A DNA stretch of 64,000 nt, taken from Cyanobacteria bacterium GSL.Bin1. Lineage in GTDB: Bacteria; Cyanobacteriota; Cyanobacteriia; Cyanobacteriales; Rubidibacteraceae. The stretch is from assembly GCA_009909085.1 (NCBI GenBank), contig JAAANX010000128.1, forward strand, positions 37,103 through 101,102, written 5' to 3'. Of the stretch, positions 17,430 to 25,719 are shown piece by piece. The notes under the pieces were generated by a model. The model did not search any database. It was not told where the DNA came from and saw only the letters and a program-made list of their open reading frames with translations. Both the position numbers and the translations under genes were made by a program. Numbering within the stretch: position 1 is the stretch's first letter; every line of letters starts with the position of its first letter.

Positions 17430-18959
17430 TTAGTCAAGTTCGTTCGATTTAATTGAATGCCGATCTCCCGAACCCCGCGAAAGGGGAATGGGATAAGATT
17501 GGGCAATTTCTTGGATTAAAATTTCATCGGCCGGTTCAGATGTGCCATAGTCGGGATGGGTCGCGATCGCGCTCAATCTTGCTCCTTGTTCGATATCGTT
17601 TAACTCAAAGCTAAATTTGCCATCCACATCAGCTTTTGTGGTTGCAATGGGTGCAAGCAGAGGGGGTGGTGCATTATTCTTGCTTTCACCGACGCGGTAA
17701 AGGGTAACTTCTGAATTAGGATCGGCAGTGCCATCGAGATAAACCGTGTTATTAATCAGATAAAATTCTGGGGCTAAAAATTCTGGCGTCGCGATCGCGC
17801 GATTGGCAGTATCACGATTGCGATTAAGAGAGTTGCGCGGGGGATTTTTTCCATCGCCGTTGTCGTAGGCGCGGACAGTGCTTTCCCGGCGCGTGATTAA
17901 ATCAATACTTAACCCGTCTAAGTTTTCAAATCGATTCCCTAAAATAATATTGCGCAGACTTTTCGGGACTGCTGCCACAACCACGCCAGCCCCCTTAGGA
18001 TGGTCAATCGTGTTATTGAGGACTTGGTGATCGCTGCCCATTAAATAAATCGCAGCTTGCGCCCGACGTTGGCTATTATTCACAATTTGATTGTTTTTAA
18101 TTACCGTTGCGCCTTCGGGTTGAAACAGATAAATCCCGCTGCCTCCATTGTGGGCAATTCGGTTATTGTCAATTCTTGTGCCGTTGATCTTACCTTCTAA
18201 GCGGATGCCATCAGCCATTCCTCGCTGTCCATTTTGCGCAATTGTGTTATCAGCAAGGGTGAAATCAGTGCTCTTGACCATCGTTAAAATGCCACTGCCT
18301 TGATGCTGACGAATTTGGTTATAGCGGACGGTGACCTTCTCTCCGGCAAAGATAACCACCCCAAAGGAAGATCGCTTTTGGGGAGAAGGGGTATCCGGGG
18401 AAACCCCCAGCCAGTTCCGCTCAATTCTCACGCCCTTTGGCGGGGAATTCTCATTAGGATCTGGAGGAGCAACTAAAATATCGGCCGCTGGAAATCCTTG
18501 CTGATCGGCTTTGCCCTGAAAGCCATAGAGACTGAAGCCCCGAACGGTAATATTATCGCCGGCAATGGTCAAGCCTTGAGCAATTATTGCGCCTGGGGCG
18601 GGGGTAAGTGTGATGGCAGGAGTAGCCCCAGTGGGCGCACCTTGAAGAGACAACCCAATTCGAGTCAGAGGCGGCAGTTTGCGGGTGAGTTCAATTTGTT
18701 GCCCCTGAGGAGAGCGTTGAAACTGGATGCGCCAGTTTTGTTCCGCTGGCAGCGGGCTGATTTGCTGACGTTCTGCTGTCGTGAGTTCAGCAACAGTTAA
18801 GGAACCGTTACTGAGCGCGATCGCTTCTCTCAGGGTGAGGTTGGTATCCGGCGCGATCGCGTCTTGATTGCTGTTGACGGTGATGGCAAGCGGCGGTTGC
18901 GCGAGACTTTCTGTCGCGAACAAAAGTACCGTTAAATAGCCGAATAACCCATATTTCAT
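17430..18959 (-). CDS. Secreted right-handed parallel beta-helix protein
   Basis: This is a 509-residue exported protein. A signal peptide ends near ESLAQ (residue about 20), and the CSLREA-type motif NLTLREAI is at about 43-50. Repeated short turns of the pectate-lyase-like beta-helix occupy about 130-350 (NRIAHNGGSGI, NNQIVNNSQRR and VLNNTIDH are successive rungs). The C-terminal part (about 400-480) resembles a small beta-sandwich (VDGKFSFELN). Such proteins are usually surface-bound polysaccharide-binding or adhesive proteins. No catalytic residues are identified. It is part of the six-gene secreted-protein operon. Confidence 0.8.
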   Translation of the reverse strand: MKYGLFGYLTVLLFATESLAQPPLAITVNSNQDAIAPDTNLTLREAIALSNGSLTVAELTTAERQQISPLPAEQNWRIQFQRSPQGQQIELTRKLPPLTRIGLSLQGAPTGATPAITLTPAPGAIIAQGLTIAGDNITVRGFSLYGFQGKADQQGFPAADILVAPPDPNENSPPKGVRIERNWLGVSPDTPSPQKRSSFGVVIFAGEKVTVRYNQIRQHQGSGILTMVKSTDFTLADNTIAQNGQRGMADGIRLEGKINGTRIDNNRIAHNGGSGIYLFQPEGATVIKNNQIVNNSQRRAQAAIYLMGSDHQVLNNTIDHPKGAGVVVAAVPKSLRNIILGNRFENLDGLSIDLITRRESTVRAYDNGDGKNPPRNSLNRNRDTANRAIATPEFLAPEFYLINNTVYLDGTADPNSEVTLYRVGESKNNAPPPLLAPIATTKADVDGKFSFELNDIEQGARLSAIATHPDYGTSEPADEILIQEIAQSYPIPLSRGSGDRHSIKSNELD

Positions 18960-18971
18960 GAATTGTCTCCC

Positions 18972-21900
18972 CTAAAATAAGTCCATCAGTCCTTGTAATT
19001 TCACGGTTACGCCCAGGTAAGCCCCATCCGCCGAGCGAACGCCGCTAAAATCGCGATCGTCAACTTCGCCGAAAACGTAGCCGCCAGCTAAACGTAAATT
19101 AGGACTCAACATATAACCCACTTCTGCAACAAATCCTATTTCGCTAAAGGCAGCAGACGGTTGGTTAATCCAGCGAATTTCTCCGACCAGGTCAAATTCT
19201 TCGCCAAAGCGATAGGTGGTTCGCAATTGCGTTAGGGTGACATGGCTGGTCCCGGTAAAATCTTCTGCGAGATAAGTGGCACTATTGCGGAGGGCAAACT
19301 TACCATAGAATTCCCATTGCCAATTGGGAGCATAAATGCCTTCAATGCCAAACAAATGTTCTTCTGAACCGGTTCCGCGATCAATCAGCAGCGTTTCTGG
19401 AATTTGGGAGGGATTTTTCCGATATTCATAGCGCAAGAGAGCGTTAAAGGTGTCGCTTGTGGGATCGCGATAGGCGAGTCCCAGTTTTAGGGTGGTTCTG
19501 GGGCCAAGGTCAAGGCGTTGATTAGCAGAACTAGTGCGGTTATAGTCCACTACTGCGGTTAAGGCAGGGCTAATCTGACCGGATGCAGAGGCAGAAATAA
19601 CGGTATTATCGCGATCGCGCCCGCTAAAGTTTTCCCAGCGCAGACTAGCATTAAAATCTGGGCTATCGGTATAACTAATGCCAACACTGTAACTGGTGCC
19701 GCCCCTGCTGCCTAAACTAGAGCTGCCGCTCCCCACGGCATAGGGTTGAGAAAACTGGACCCCCCGACTGCTCTGGAAGCGATCTTCATCGGTAAACACG
19801 TGCTCAAAGCCGAGATCGACTTTTAAGCCGGGGGCAAGAACAATCCCTTGTTCGATGCCAAAGTTCCCCACCCCGGTCATTTCCTCGGTACTACCGTTTA
19901 AGGCATAACCTCCGCGAATTTTTGTATTTGAAGCAAATTCATGTTCTCCTTGAATCCCAACATTGGTAATGCTTTCGCCAGCAAGAGAGCCTCGCGTGTA
20001 CCACGTTTGACTGACATTGAGAAACAGACTAGGATGAAATTCCCAACTGAAGCCCAAACCGGTTTGATCGCTAAAAACCGCATCGGTTTCTGCAGAAAGG
20101 GTAGTGGTGTTAATGGCTTGTAGTGAGAGCTTTTCGCCAAGGGGAACATCCAAGAAAGAACGTAACTGTTGAGAGTTGCTACTGAGCGCATTGGGAGCAA
20201 TCTTGTCTTCGCGATCGCGATAAATCCAATCCAGGGTTAAATTAGCATCGCCAATTCGTTGTTGTAACCCTGCTGTCAGGGTCGTTAAGCGATTATCGAC
20301 GCGACTCCCTGGTACCGGTTCAGTTCTCGGGGTAATTAAATCGCCAAACGCTAAGAGGGGACGGGGAGCAACTCCTTCATTTTCTTGACGTTCATAGCGA
20401 AAGCGTAAGTTCGTCGTTGCTGTTACTTGCCCATTGACCTCTAAGCCATAGCGGGTCTGACCAGGAACAAAGCTACTGGTAGCATTATTATTAAAACCGG
20501 TATCGGTTGATTCAAGATAAGCCCGCGAGTTGACCCCATCCCAGAATTCGGTGTTGGCTTCGATGCGATAAGCTGACCCGCTCATGTCGCCAAATTCAGT
20601 ATTCTCATGCCGGGAATGGGCATATTCAGCGATAATTGCATTATTTTCCCCCCAAGAAATCAGGGCGTCAACCCCAAACAGGGCAAAATCTTGTTCCCCT
20701 CGGTTTTGTTCAATGTAGGTTGTTCCCAGCCAACTTTCTTGATTTGGGGTTCGAGACCAGTAATATTTGAGTCGTCCCCCGAGTAGGTTGGCTGCTTCTC
20801 CGTCTCCGTCAAATTCATAAGTGGCGACAATTTTCCGCACTAAGACACGACCCTCATCATTGACAAAGGTCCGCTGTTGCGGACGATCAAAGAAAATGAC
20901 ACCGCGATCGTAATCGATCTGATAATCGCGCCCTCGGGAGAGTCTTTCTCGCTGAAGAGGGGTGCCGGGACGCTCTAATGCTTCAATTTCGAGATAAATT
21001 TCTTCACTGCCCTCGACTAAATCACGGCGGGATAAAAAATAATCCCCCCGAGTACCGTCAGGAGCGATGATATCTCGTTGGAACCCCTCGACATTGGTAG
21101 CATAGAAACCGCTCAATTGGACATTTCCCCAGTTATAACTCCCGTTGAACCCATGTAACGTCCGGGAAAAAGCACTAAAATCTTGTGATTCTTCGCTAAA
21201 TGCTTGTAGGCTATAGTCTCCCCACATCGCATAGTCAATTTCTGCATTTTCCACGGGGGAAGCCCGTTCAATTCGGAAAAAGACGGAATCAGTGGAGGGA
21301 GTAATGACATCAACAGTGGCATTATCCCCATAGACCGGATAAACCTCATTCGTCTCATCAAAGGTGCGCATTAATGGGGCTTCCCCGCAGCAGTCGCGGT
21401 TTAAGGGATCGTCACTATTGAACGCGCCAGTATATTGCCATTCTCCCAGTGCCCCAGTGATAAAAGCGGCACCTGTGACATCCAGCTCAGTGTGAGTCTC
21501 TTCATCAAGAGGCACAAACTCTCGTAAAGAATCATAAAAATTAGCCCCGCTGTTGCCCAGACGAAAGTCTAAATAACCGGTTGCCAGAGGCTGATCGCGC
21601 AGGACTGGCTCAAAGCGCAGGGAAGTAAAGCCTTCTAAGTCAATGGTTCGGGCTTGAATGCGCACGGTTTGTGCGGTTACGCCTGCCTGTAGTTCGGCGG
21701 TAAACTGCCCTTGTTTCGCTTCGACTTGAAATCCGGGGGCATCCGGTTTGGCATCTGCGCCCACAAATTCACCGGCACTGCTGTCAAGAGTAATCACAGC
21801 ATTGTAATTAGACCGTTGATTGTTCTCATCGAGTAAGCTCCCTTTAACGGTCGCTGTGGTGCGACCATCCGCTGGAATTGCTGCGACAGTCTCGAGAGTG

Positions 21901-22490
21901 AGGGTGGTGGGCTTGGCTCTGACGCTCACCTCAACCGCAACTGGCGGCAGGGGCTTACCTTTGAGGGTGCCTCGGGCAGTAATTCGGTTTTGACCGGTGT
22001 TTAAAGTGACCCCGTACCACGTTTGCAGCACGAGGTTCGTGCGGTCGTCCTTCGCCACCCGACCAATCAGAGAATCATCAACCGTTTGCTCGTTCACCAT
22101 TAAGGTTACTTCTGCCCCGATGGGATATTGCAGAATAACCGTTGTCGAGGGAATATCCAGCACTTGCCCCTCGGTGGGCGCAATTAATTTGAGGGGGGAC
22201 TCTGCTACGGTTTCAACCGATGGCGAGGAGGGGAGCAGCTCAGCGCTAAAACTGCCCAATTGCAAGGTGTTATCCCATTGCCAGTTCCCTTGATTCGGCA
22301 GGGGCACTGGCGTCGTTGCTAAATCAGCAGAAAATTGCCAAGGGGTTGGTGTAAGGGTGAATTGGCTAGAGTCATTCATGACTAGCGGCTTCCCTTGCAC
22401 TGGCAAGACAGTGCCGAAGCAAGCGATACTTGTGATGCTCATCCCCAAACTGATTTGTTTGACCAGAAGATAGAGGCGCTGACAGCTCAT
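18972..22490 (-). CDS. Large outer-membrane beta-barrel protein
   Basis: This 1172-residue protein has a signal peptide (about 1-33), then roughly 300 residues of extracytoplasmic beta-sandwich modules (FKLIAPTEG-like start, TLTLETVAAIPADGRT filamin-type segment). From about 300 to the end it shows alternating amphipathic strands typical of a large outer-membrane barrel. It finishes VTVKLQGLMDLF, with the C-terminal phenylalanine expected of BAM substrates. An LSRGRDYQIDYDRG segment near 540 recalls the repeated motif of usher- or SprA-like giant barrels; this is a resemblance only. Its start overlaps the stop of the upstream DUF11 gene by four bases. It may export or anchor the operon's other products. 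Confidence 0.75.
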   Translation of the reverse strand: MSCQRLYLLVKQISLGMSITSIACFGTVLPVQGKPLVMNDSSQFTLTPTPWQFSADLATTPVPLPNQGNWQWDNTLQLGSFSAELLPSSPSVETVAESPLKLIAPTEGQVLDIPSTTVILQYPIGAEVTLMVNEQTVDDSLIGRVAKDDRTNLVLQTWYGVTLNTGQNRITARGTLKGKPLPPVAVEVSVRAKPTTLTLETVAAIPADGRTTATVKGSLLDENNQRSNYNAVITLDSSAGEFVGADAKPDAPGFQVEAKQGQFTAELQAGVTAQTVRIQARTIDLEGFTSLRFEPVLRDQPLATGYLDFRLGNSGANFYDSLREFVPLDEETHTELDVTGAAFITGALGEWQYTGAFNSDDPLNRDCCGEAPLMRTFDETNEVYPVYGDNATVDVITPSTDSVFFRIERASPVENAEIDYAMWGDYSLQAFSEESQDFSAFSRTLHGFNGSYNWGNVQLSGFYATNVEGFQRDIIAPDGTRGDYFLSRRDLVEGSEEIYLEIEALERPGTPLQRERLSRGRDYQIDYDRGVIFFDRPQQRTFVNDEGRVLVRKIVATYEFDGDGEAANLLGGRLKYYWSRTPNQESWLGTTYIEQNRGEQDFALFGVDALISWGENNAIIAEYAHSRHENTEFGDMSGSAYRIEANTEFWDGVNSRAYLESTDTGFNNNATSSFVPGQTRYGLEVNGQVTATTNLRFRYERQENEGVAPRPLLAFGDLITPRTEPVPGSRVDNRLTTLTAGLQQRIGDANLTLDWIYRDREDKIAPNALSSNSQQLRSFLDVPLGEKLSLQAINTTTLSAETDAVFSDQTGLGFSWEFHPSLFLNVSQTWYTRGSLAGESITNVGIQGEHEFASNTKIRGGYALNGSTEEMTGVGNFGIEQGIVLAPGLKVDLGFEHVFTDEDRFQSSRGVQFSQPYAVGSGSSSLGSRGGTSYSVGISYTDSPDFNASLRWENFSGRDRDNTVISASASGQISPALTAVVDYNRTSSANQRLDLGPRTTLKLGLAYRDPTSDTFNALLRYEYRKNPSQIPETLLIDRGTGSEEHLFGIEGIYAPNWQWEFYGKFALRNSATYLAEDFTGTSHVTLTQLRTTYRFGEEFDLVGEIRWINQPSAAFSEIGFVAEVGYMLSPNLRLAGGYVFGEVDDRDFSGVRSADGAYLGVTVKLQGLMDLF

Positions 22491-24919
22491 GGGTTGGCTC
22501 CTTCCCCGGCGGTCGGAGTCACCCCAAAGTTGAGCCGCACCATTCCGCCAGGGGACATCTTGAAGAGGCGAGAAGGGCTTTGCTGGTCTCGACGCTGAGG
22601 ATTGGGCGCTAGTTCATAGTCGGGAATGCTGGTCAAATCGAGAATTCCGGTGTGGAATCCCGGACAGACATTTTTCAAAGAATATAGACCATCGGCATCG
22701 GTGCTGATCCGGTAGCCATCTTCAAGGTAAATTACCGCGTTGGGCACCCCGGGTTCCCCTGGTTGTTGTTCGCCATCGGCGTTTTTATCCACAAAAACGC
22801 GTCCGATCAGGGTCCCGCAGTCATTGAGGATGCCAGGGCGAATGTCGAGTTCATGGGTCACGGGACCGTCTCGGGCTTCGCGATCGCGAATTTGAGCGAC
22901 AACAGCGGCGGTATTGATGCCGGACCCGCGCATGGCATCGGGAGTGACTTCTGCGCCATAAAGAATCGTTAAGGTTTCGTTGCTGGGAAGTTGCGGGGGT
23001 GAGACAAAGTCGAAGCTAAGGCGTCTTTGCTGTTGGGTAACGGTTAAATTTAGGGGGACTTCCTCAATCGCACTGCGCACTGAGGCTTCAATAAAGTTGA
23101 GTCCGGCGGGGAGTTGATCGGTTACGGTTAGCGCGCGAACCGGATCTTGGGATAAGTTGCGAATCGTGAGGCGATAGATCACAATATCCCCAATTTCAGC
23201 AGCAGCGCGATCGGCAAATTTATCCAGATCTACTTCTTGGGCTTGGCAAGTGCTGGCTTGGAAATCAATAACAGCTAAGTTAAGTCCTAAGCGTTCGGCA
23301 TCTTCAACGACGACAAAGCTTCCTTCAATAATCGTGCGTTTTAGGGGATCGGTGACGCTAATTGGGCGACCGTCAAGGGAGGTAGCGGTAAACCGAATGC
23401 GATTTTCACTGCGTTGACCGATGACAATGCGGATGCGACGTTCATCATAGAGACTGTCCTCGGGCGGATTCACCAGTAAAATGTAAGTGGCTCCGTTGTC
23501 TAGCTGTCCGCGATCAACATCTAAAAGAAAGTTATATTTCCCTTCATCGCCATTGGCGAGAAAGAAAGGGTTGCTATTTTCAATATTCGGTTCTAATCCT
23601 GCCGAAATTGAATTATTGGGATTATCTGGCAGTTCGGTTCGGGTCAGAGGCACAGCCGTTCCGATCGCGCCTCCACCAGCCGGTTCATAGAGTCCGACGG
23701 TAAAACCGCGATAGTCGGCCAGAATCTCGCCATTACAGCCAGTCAGCTGACCGAAGGGATCGCGCAATTCGGAAAGTGGCGGTAGAATCGTTACGGTTTG
23801 TTGGGCTAGGGTTTCCCCGCACTGAGCGCCGAAGCCGAAGCGGATGGTTTGGGTGCGTTTGAAATCGGCTTCAGCGACCGTGATTGTCGCTGTGATCACC
23901 ACAGCTTGCTGGGGGGCAAGGGTCAAGGCACTTGCTGTTTCGGTAATCCCACCCTTCGGGCTGGCTTGGTCTTCGGCAACGGGGCGATAGGTAAGCTGTT
24001 CGAGCGTTGCGGGTCCGCTGAGGGCTTGCTGCCAGACGGCTAAAGGCGGCAGGATCAGTTTGCCGGTGGTGTTGCTGTTGTTTTTGAGGATAAAGGAATA
24101 GTTGAGGGTCTCTCCTGGTACGAAACGGGAAGGCTCACTGGTGCGGGCATCGTTCCAAAGGGTTTGCCCTTGGGCAAACAGCGTCTGTTCAGGCTCCCTT
24201 AGGAGATTGCTCACCGTTGCACTCAGCTCTTGTTGCGCTTCTTGTAGGGAAGAGCGGTTGAGCAGAGGGGGCAGTAGATCTTGCGCCGTTTGGCTCACGG
24301 TCTCGGCTGTGGCAGCCCTTAAGCCCATCGCTTCTAAGGTACTGCGGCCAAAGCCTAGCAACACGAGGGCAATGGGGATCTCATCTAGTTCAATAATGGT
24401 TGCAACTGCTGCGTCGTCTGCCAATGCGGTTGCCATCGCCCGTTTCACTTGGCCAATCGCCCCCGTCAGAGAGTTCCTCTCGGTTAAAACTGCCATTGCT
24501 TCCACCGTGGCGGTATTCAAGATTTTGATCTGTTCCGGTGAAAAATTTTGCTCTTCTAAAAGGGGGGTCAGGCTATCCACGGCGGTTCCTAATCCCACTT
24601 GGCGGTTCCCTTCTGCATCCCGAACGCCATTGCTTGTGGTCGTCACTGTGAAGGGAGCAGTGGTGATTGCAGTTGTAACCAGGTTGGATTGCCCTTGCCA
24701 GGAAAGGGTTTCGTCTTTATATTCATAACGGGCAATATTGCTCAGCCCAGCGCCTGGAGCGGCACTCACTTGACACTCAAGAATCGGTTGCCCTTGAGCA
24801 GTAGACCCAACGCCAAAACTCCCGATCCCAGTCATGATGATGAACGAGCAAACGCCCGCTTGCAGACGAAACTGCCCTCTCTCCAATTGAGAGAGCAACT
24901 GATTCAGTTTAATGAACAT
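22487..24919 (-). CDS. Secreted DUF11 / SdrD-B-like domain protein
   Basis: This is an 810-residue exported protein. After a signal region (about 1-43) there is a mostly helical N-terminal part (about 80-250, with repeated LLPPLLNRSSLQEAQ-type helices) and then beta-rich modules. A DUF11 domain lies near 570-690 (AEIGDIVIYRLTIRN, then LTVTDQLPAGLNF). A C-terminal SdrD-B/carboxypeptidase-regulatory-type domain lies near 710-780 (LIGRVFVDKNADGEQQPGE, then YRISTDADGLYSL). That C-terminal layout is common in surface proteins that feed outer-membrane barrels. The last four bases overlap the barrel gene, implying co-translation. Confidence 0.8.
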   Translation of the reverse strand: MFIKLNQLLSQLERGQFRLQAGVCSFIIMTGIGSFGVGSTAQGQPILECQVSAAPGAGLSNIARYEYKDETLSWQGQSNLVTTAITTAPFTVTTTSNGVRDAEGNRQVGLGTAVDSLTPLLEEQNFSPEQIKILNTATVEAMAVLTERNSLTGAIGQVKRAMATALADDAAVATIIELDEIPIALVLLGFGRSTLEAMGLRAATAETVSQTAQDLLPPLLNRSSLQEAQQELSATVSNLLREPEQTLFAQGQTLWNDARTSEPSRFVPGETLNYSFILKNNSNTTGKLILPPLAVWQQALSGPATLEQLTYRPVAEDQASPKGGITETASALTLAPQQAVVITATITVAEADFKRTQTIRFGFGAQCGETLAQQTVTILPPLSELRDPFGQLTGCNGEILADYRGFTVGLYEPAGGGAIGTAVPLTRTELPDNPNNSISAGLEPNIENSNPFFLANGDEGKYNFLLDVDRGQLDNGATYILLVNPPEDSLYDERRIRIVIGQRSENRIRFTATSLDGRPISVTDPLKRTIIEGSFVVVEDAERLGLNLAVIDFQASTCQAQEVDLDKFADRAAAEIGDIVIYRLTIRNLSQDPVRALTVTDQLPAGLNFIEASVRSAIEEVPLNLTVTQQQRRLSFDFVSPPQLPSNETLTILYGAEVTPDAMRGSGINTAAVVAQIRDREARDGPVTHELDIRPGILNDCGTLIGRVFVDKNADGEQQPGEPGVPNAVIYLEDGYRISTDADGLYSLKNVCPGFHTGILDLTSIPDYELAPNPQRRDQQSPSRLFKMSPGGMVRLNFGVTPTAGEGANP

Positions 24920-24989
24920 CCCCTTCTCTACCTGGCTCTACCTGTGATCTGACCGGTTGCCCCTTGCGAGAAGGGGCATTGTCAATGGT

Positions 24990-25565
24990 TTATTCCACTT
25001 CCACCACATACATGGCTTCTAAGTTGTCCTCCGGCGCGATCGCGCTTGGAAAGTCCCAACGGATATGGGTATAAGCTGAAGCAGGAGCCGGTTTCTCTAC
25101 CACCGTCCCATCAGGCTGTTCCACTTTAATCGTGGGATTGGCAACAAAGGTTTCGCCGTTGTTAATGCTGTAGGTAATAACCGCGTTGTTGCTACTATTG
25201 GCCGATCCCAGCACATACACCATTTGCTGAGGAATCGGTTGGGTAACAGTTAAGTTGTTTGCGGCTTCGCCCCCTTCATTCGTGCCCATCACGACATAGC
25301 GCAAGGTATCGCCAGGGACGACGGTCACTTGATCGCCGACATTTTCCCAACGCACTTGTTCAACCCCGTTTTCATCAACTGTGACTTCTTGTTTGTCTAC
25401 AACCAAATTGAGATTGACTTGCGGGCGCTCTTGTCGGAATTGAGCAAGTTGAAGCTCTTCTTTTTCAAGGAAGCTGGCGAATGTGGCGGGAGTCATGAAA
25501 AAGGGCAAAGTTGTCGCAATCAGTCCCGCAAAACCAAAACGTAAGAGTTGAGTTTGGAGTTTCAT
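24990..25565 (-). CDS. Small secreted DUF11-like protein
   Basis: This 191-residue exported protein has a signal peptide (about 1-30, ending TPATFAS) followed by essentially one DUF11-like beta domain (VVPGDTLRYVVMGTN, NLTVTQPIPQQMVYV). It ends in an acidic EAMYVVEVE. The single-domain size suggests a subunit or pilin-like partner of the larger DUF11 proteins in the operon. It is separated from the upstream 889-residue gene by 154 bases that contain a long-range inverted repeat. Confidence 0.75.
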   Translation of the reverse strand: MKLQTQLLRFGFAGLIATTLPFFMTPATFASFLEKEELQLAQFRQERPQVNLNLVVDKQEVTVDENGVEQVRWENVGDQVTVVPGDTLRYVVMGTNEGGEAANNLTVTQPIPQQMVYVLGSANSSNNAVITYSINNGETFVANPTIKVEQPDGTVVEKPAPASAYTHIRWDFPSAIAPEDNLEAMYVVEVE

Positions 25566-25610
25566 AAGTCTATATCCTGTTAAGTTATTGCAAATTAAGG
25601 TCTGAAGGAA

Positions 25611-25707
25611 TGACCAGTCACCAGAGCTGAGAGATGACCCTCAAGCCTCAGGTGATCAAAACTGAATGAGGTTTCGGAAGGAAACACCCGAAAATGGCAA
25701 CTGGTCA
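25611..25707 (-). promoter_or_regulatory. Intercistronic inverted repeat in the surface operon
   Basis: TGACCAGT (25611-25618) and ACTGGTCA (25700-25707) are perfectly complementary and enclose nearly the whole gap between the first two operon genes. The mRNA could fold here into a branched structure. It may be a processing site or partial terminator that lowers expression of downstream genes relative to the first. The function is inferred. Confidence 0.45.
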
Positions 25708-25719
25708 CTTAATTAGGAA

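Noticed and set aside
24102..24728. 208-codon plus-strand ORF opposite the 810-residue DUF11 gene
   Set aside because: Antisense shadow in a low-stop region; composition (Ser/Ala/Arg-rich) and lack of ribosome-binding site argue against it.
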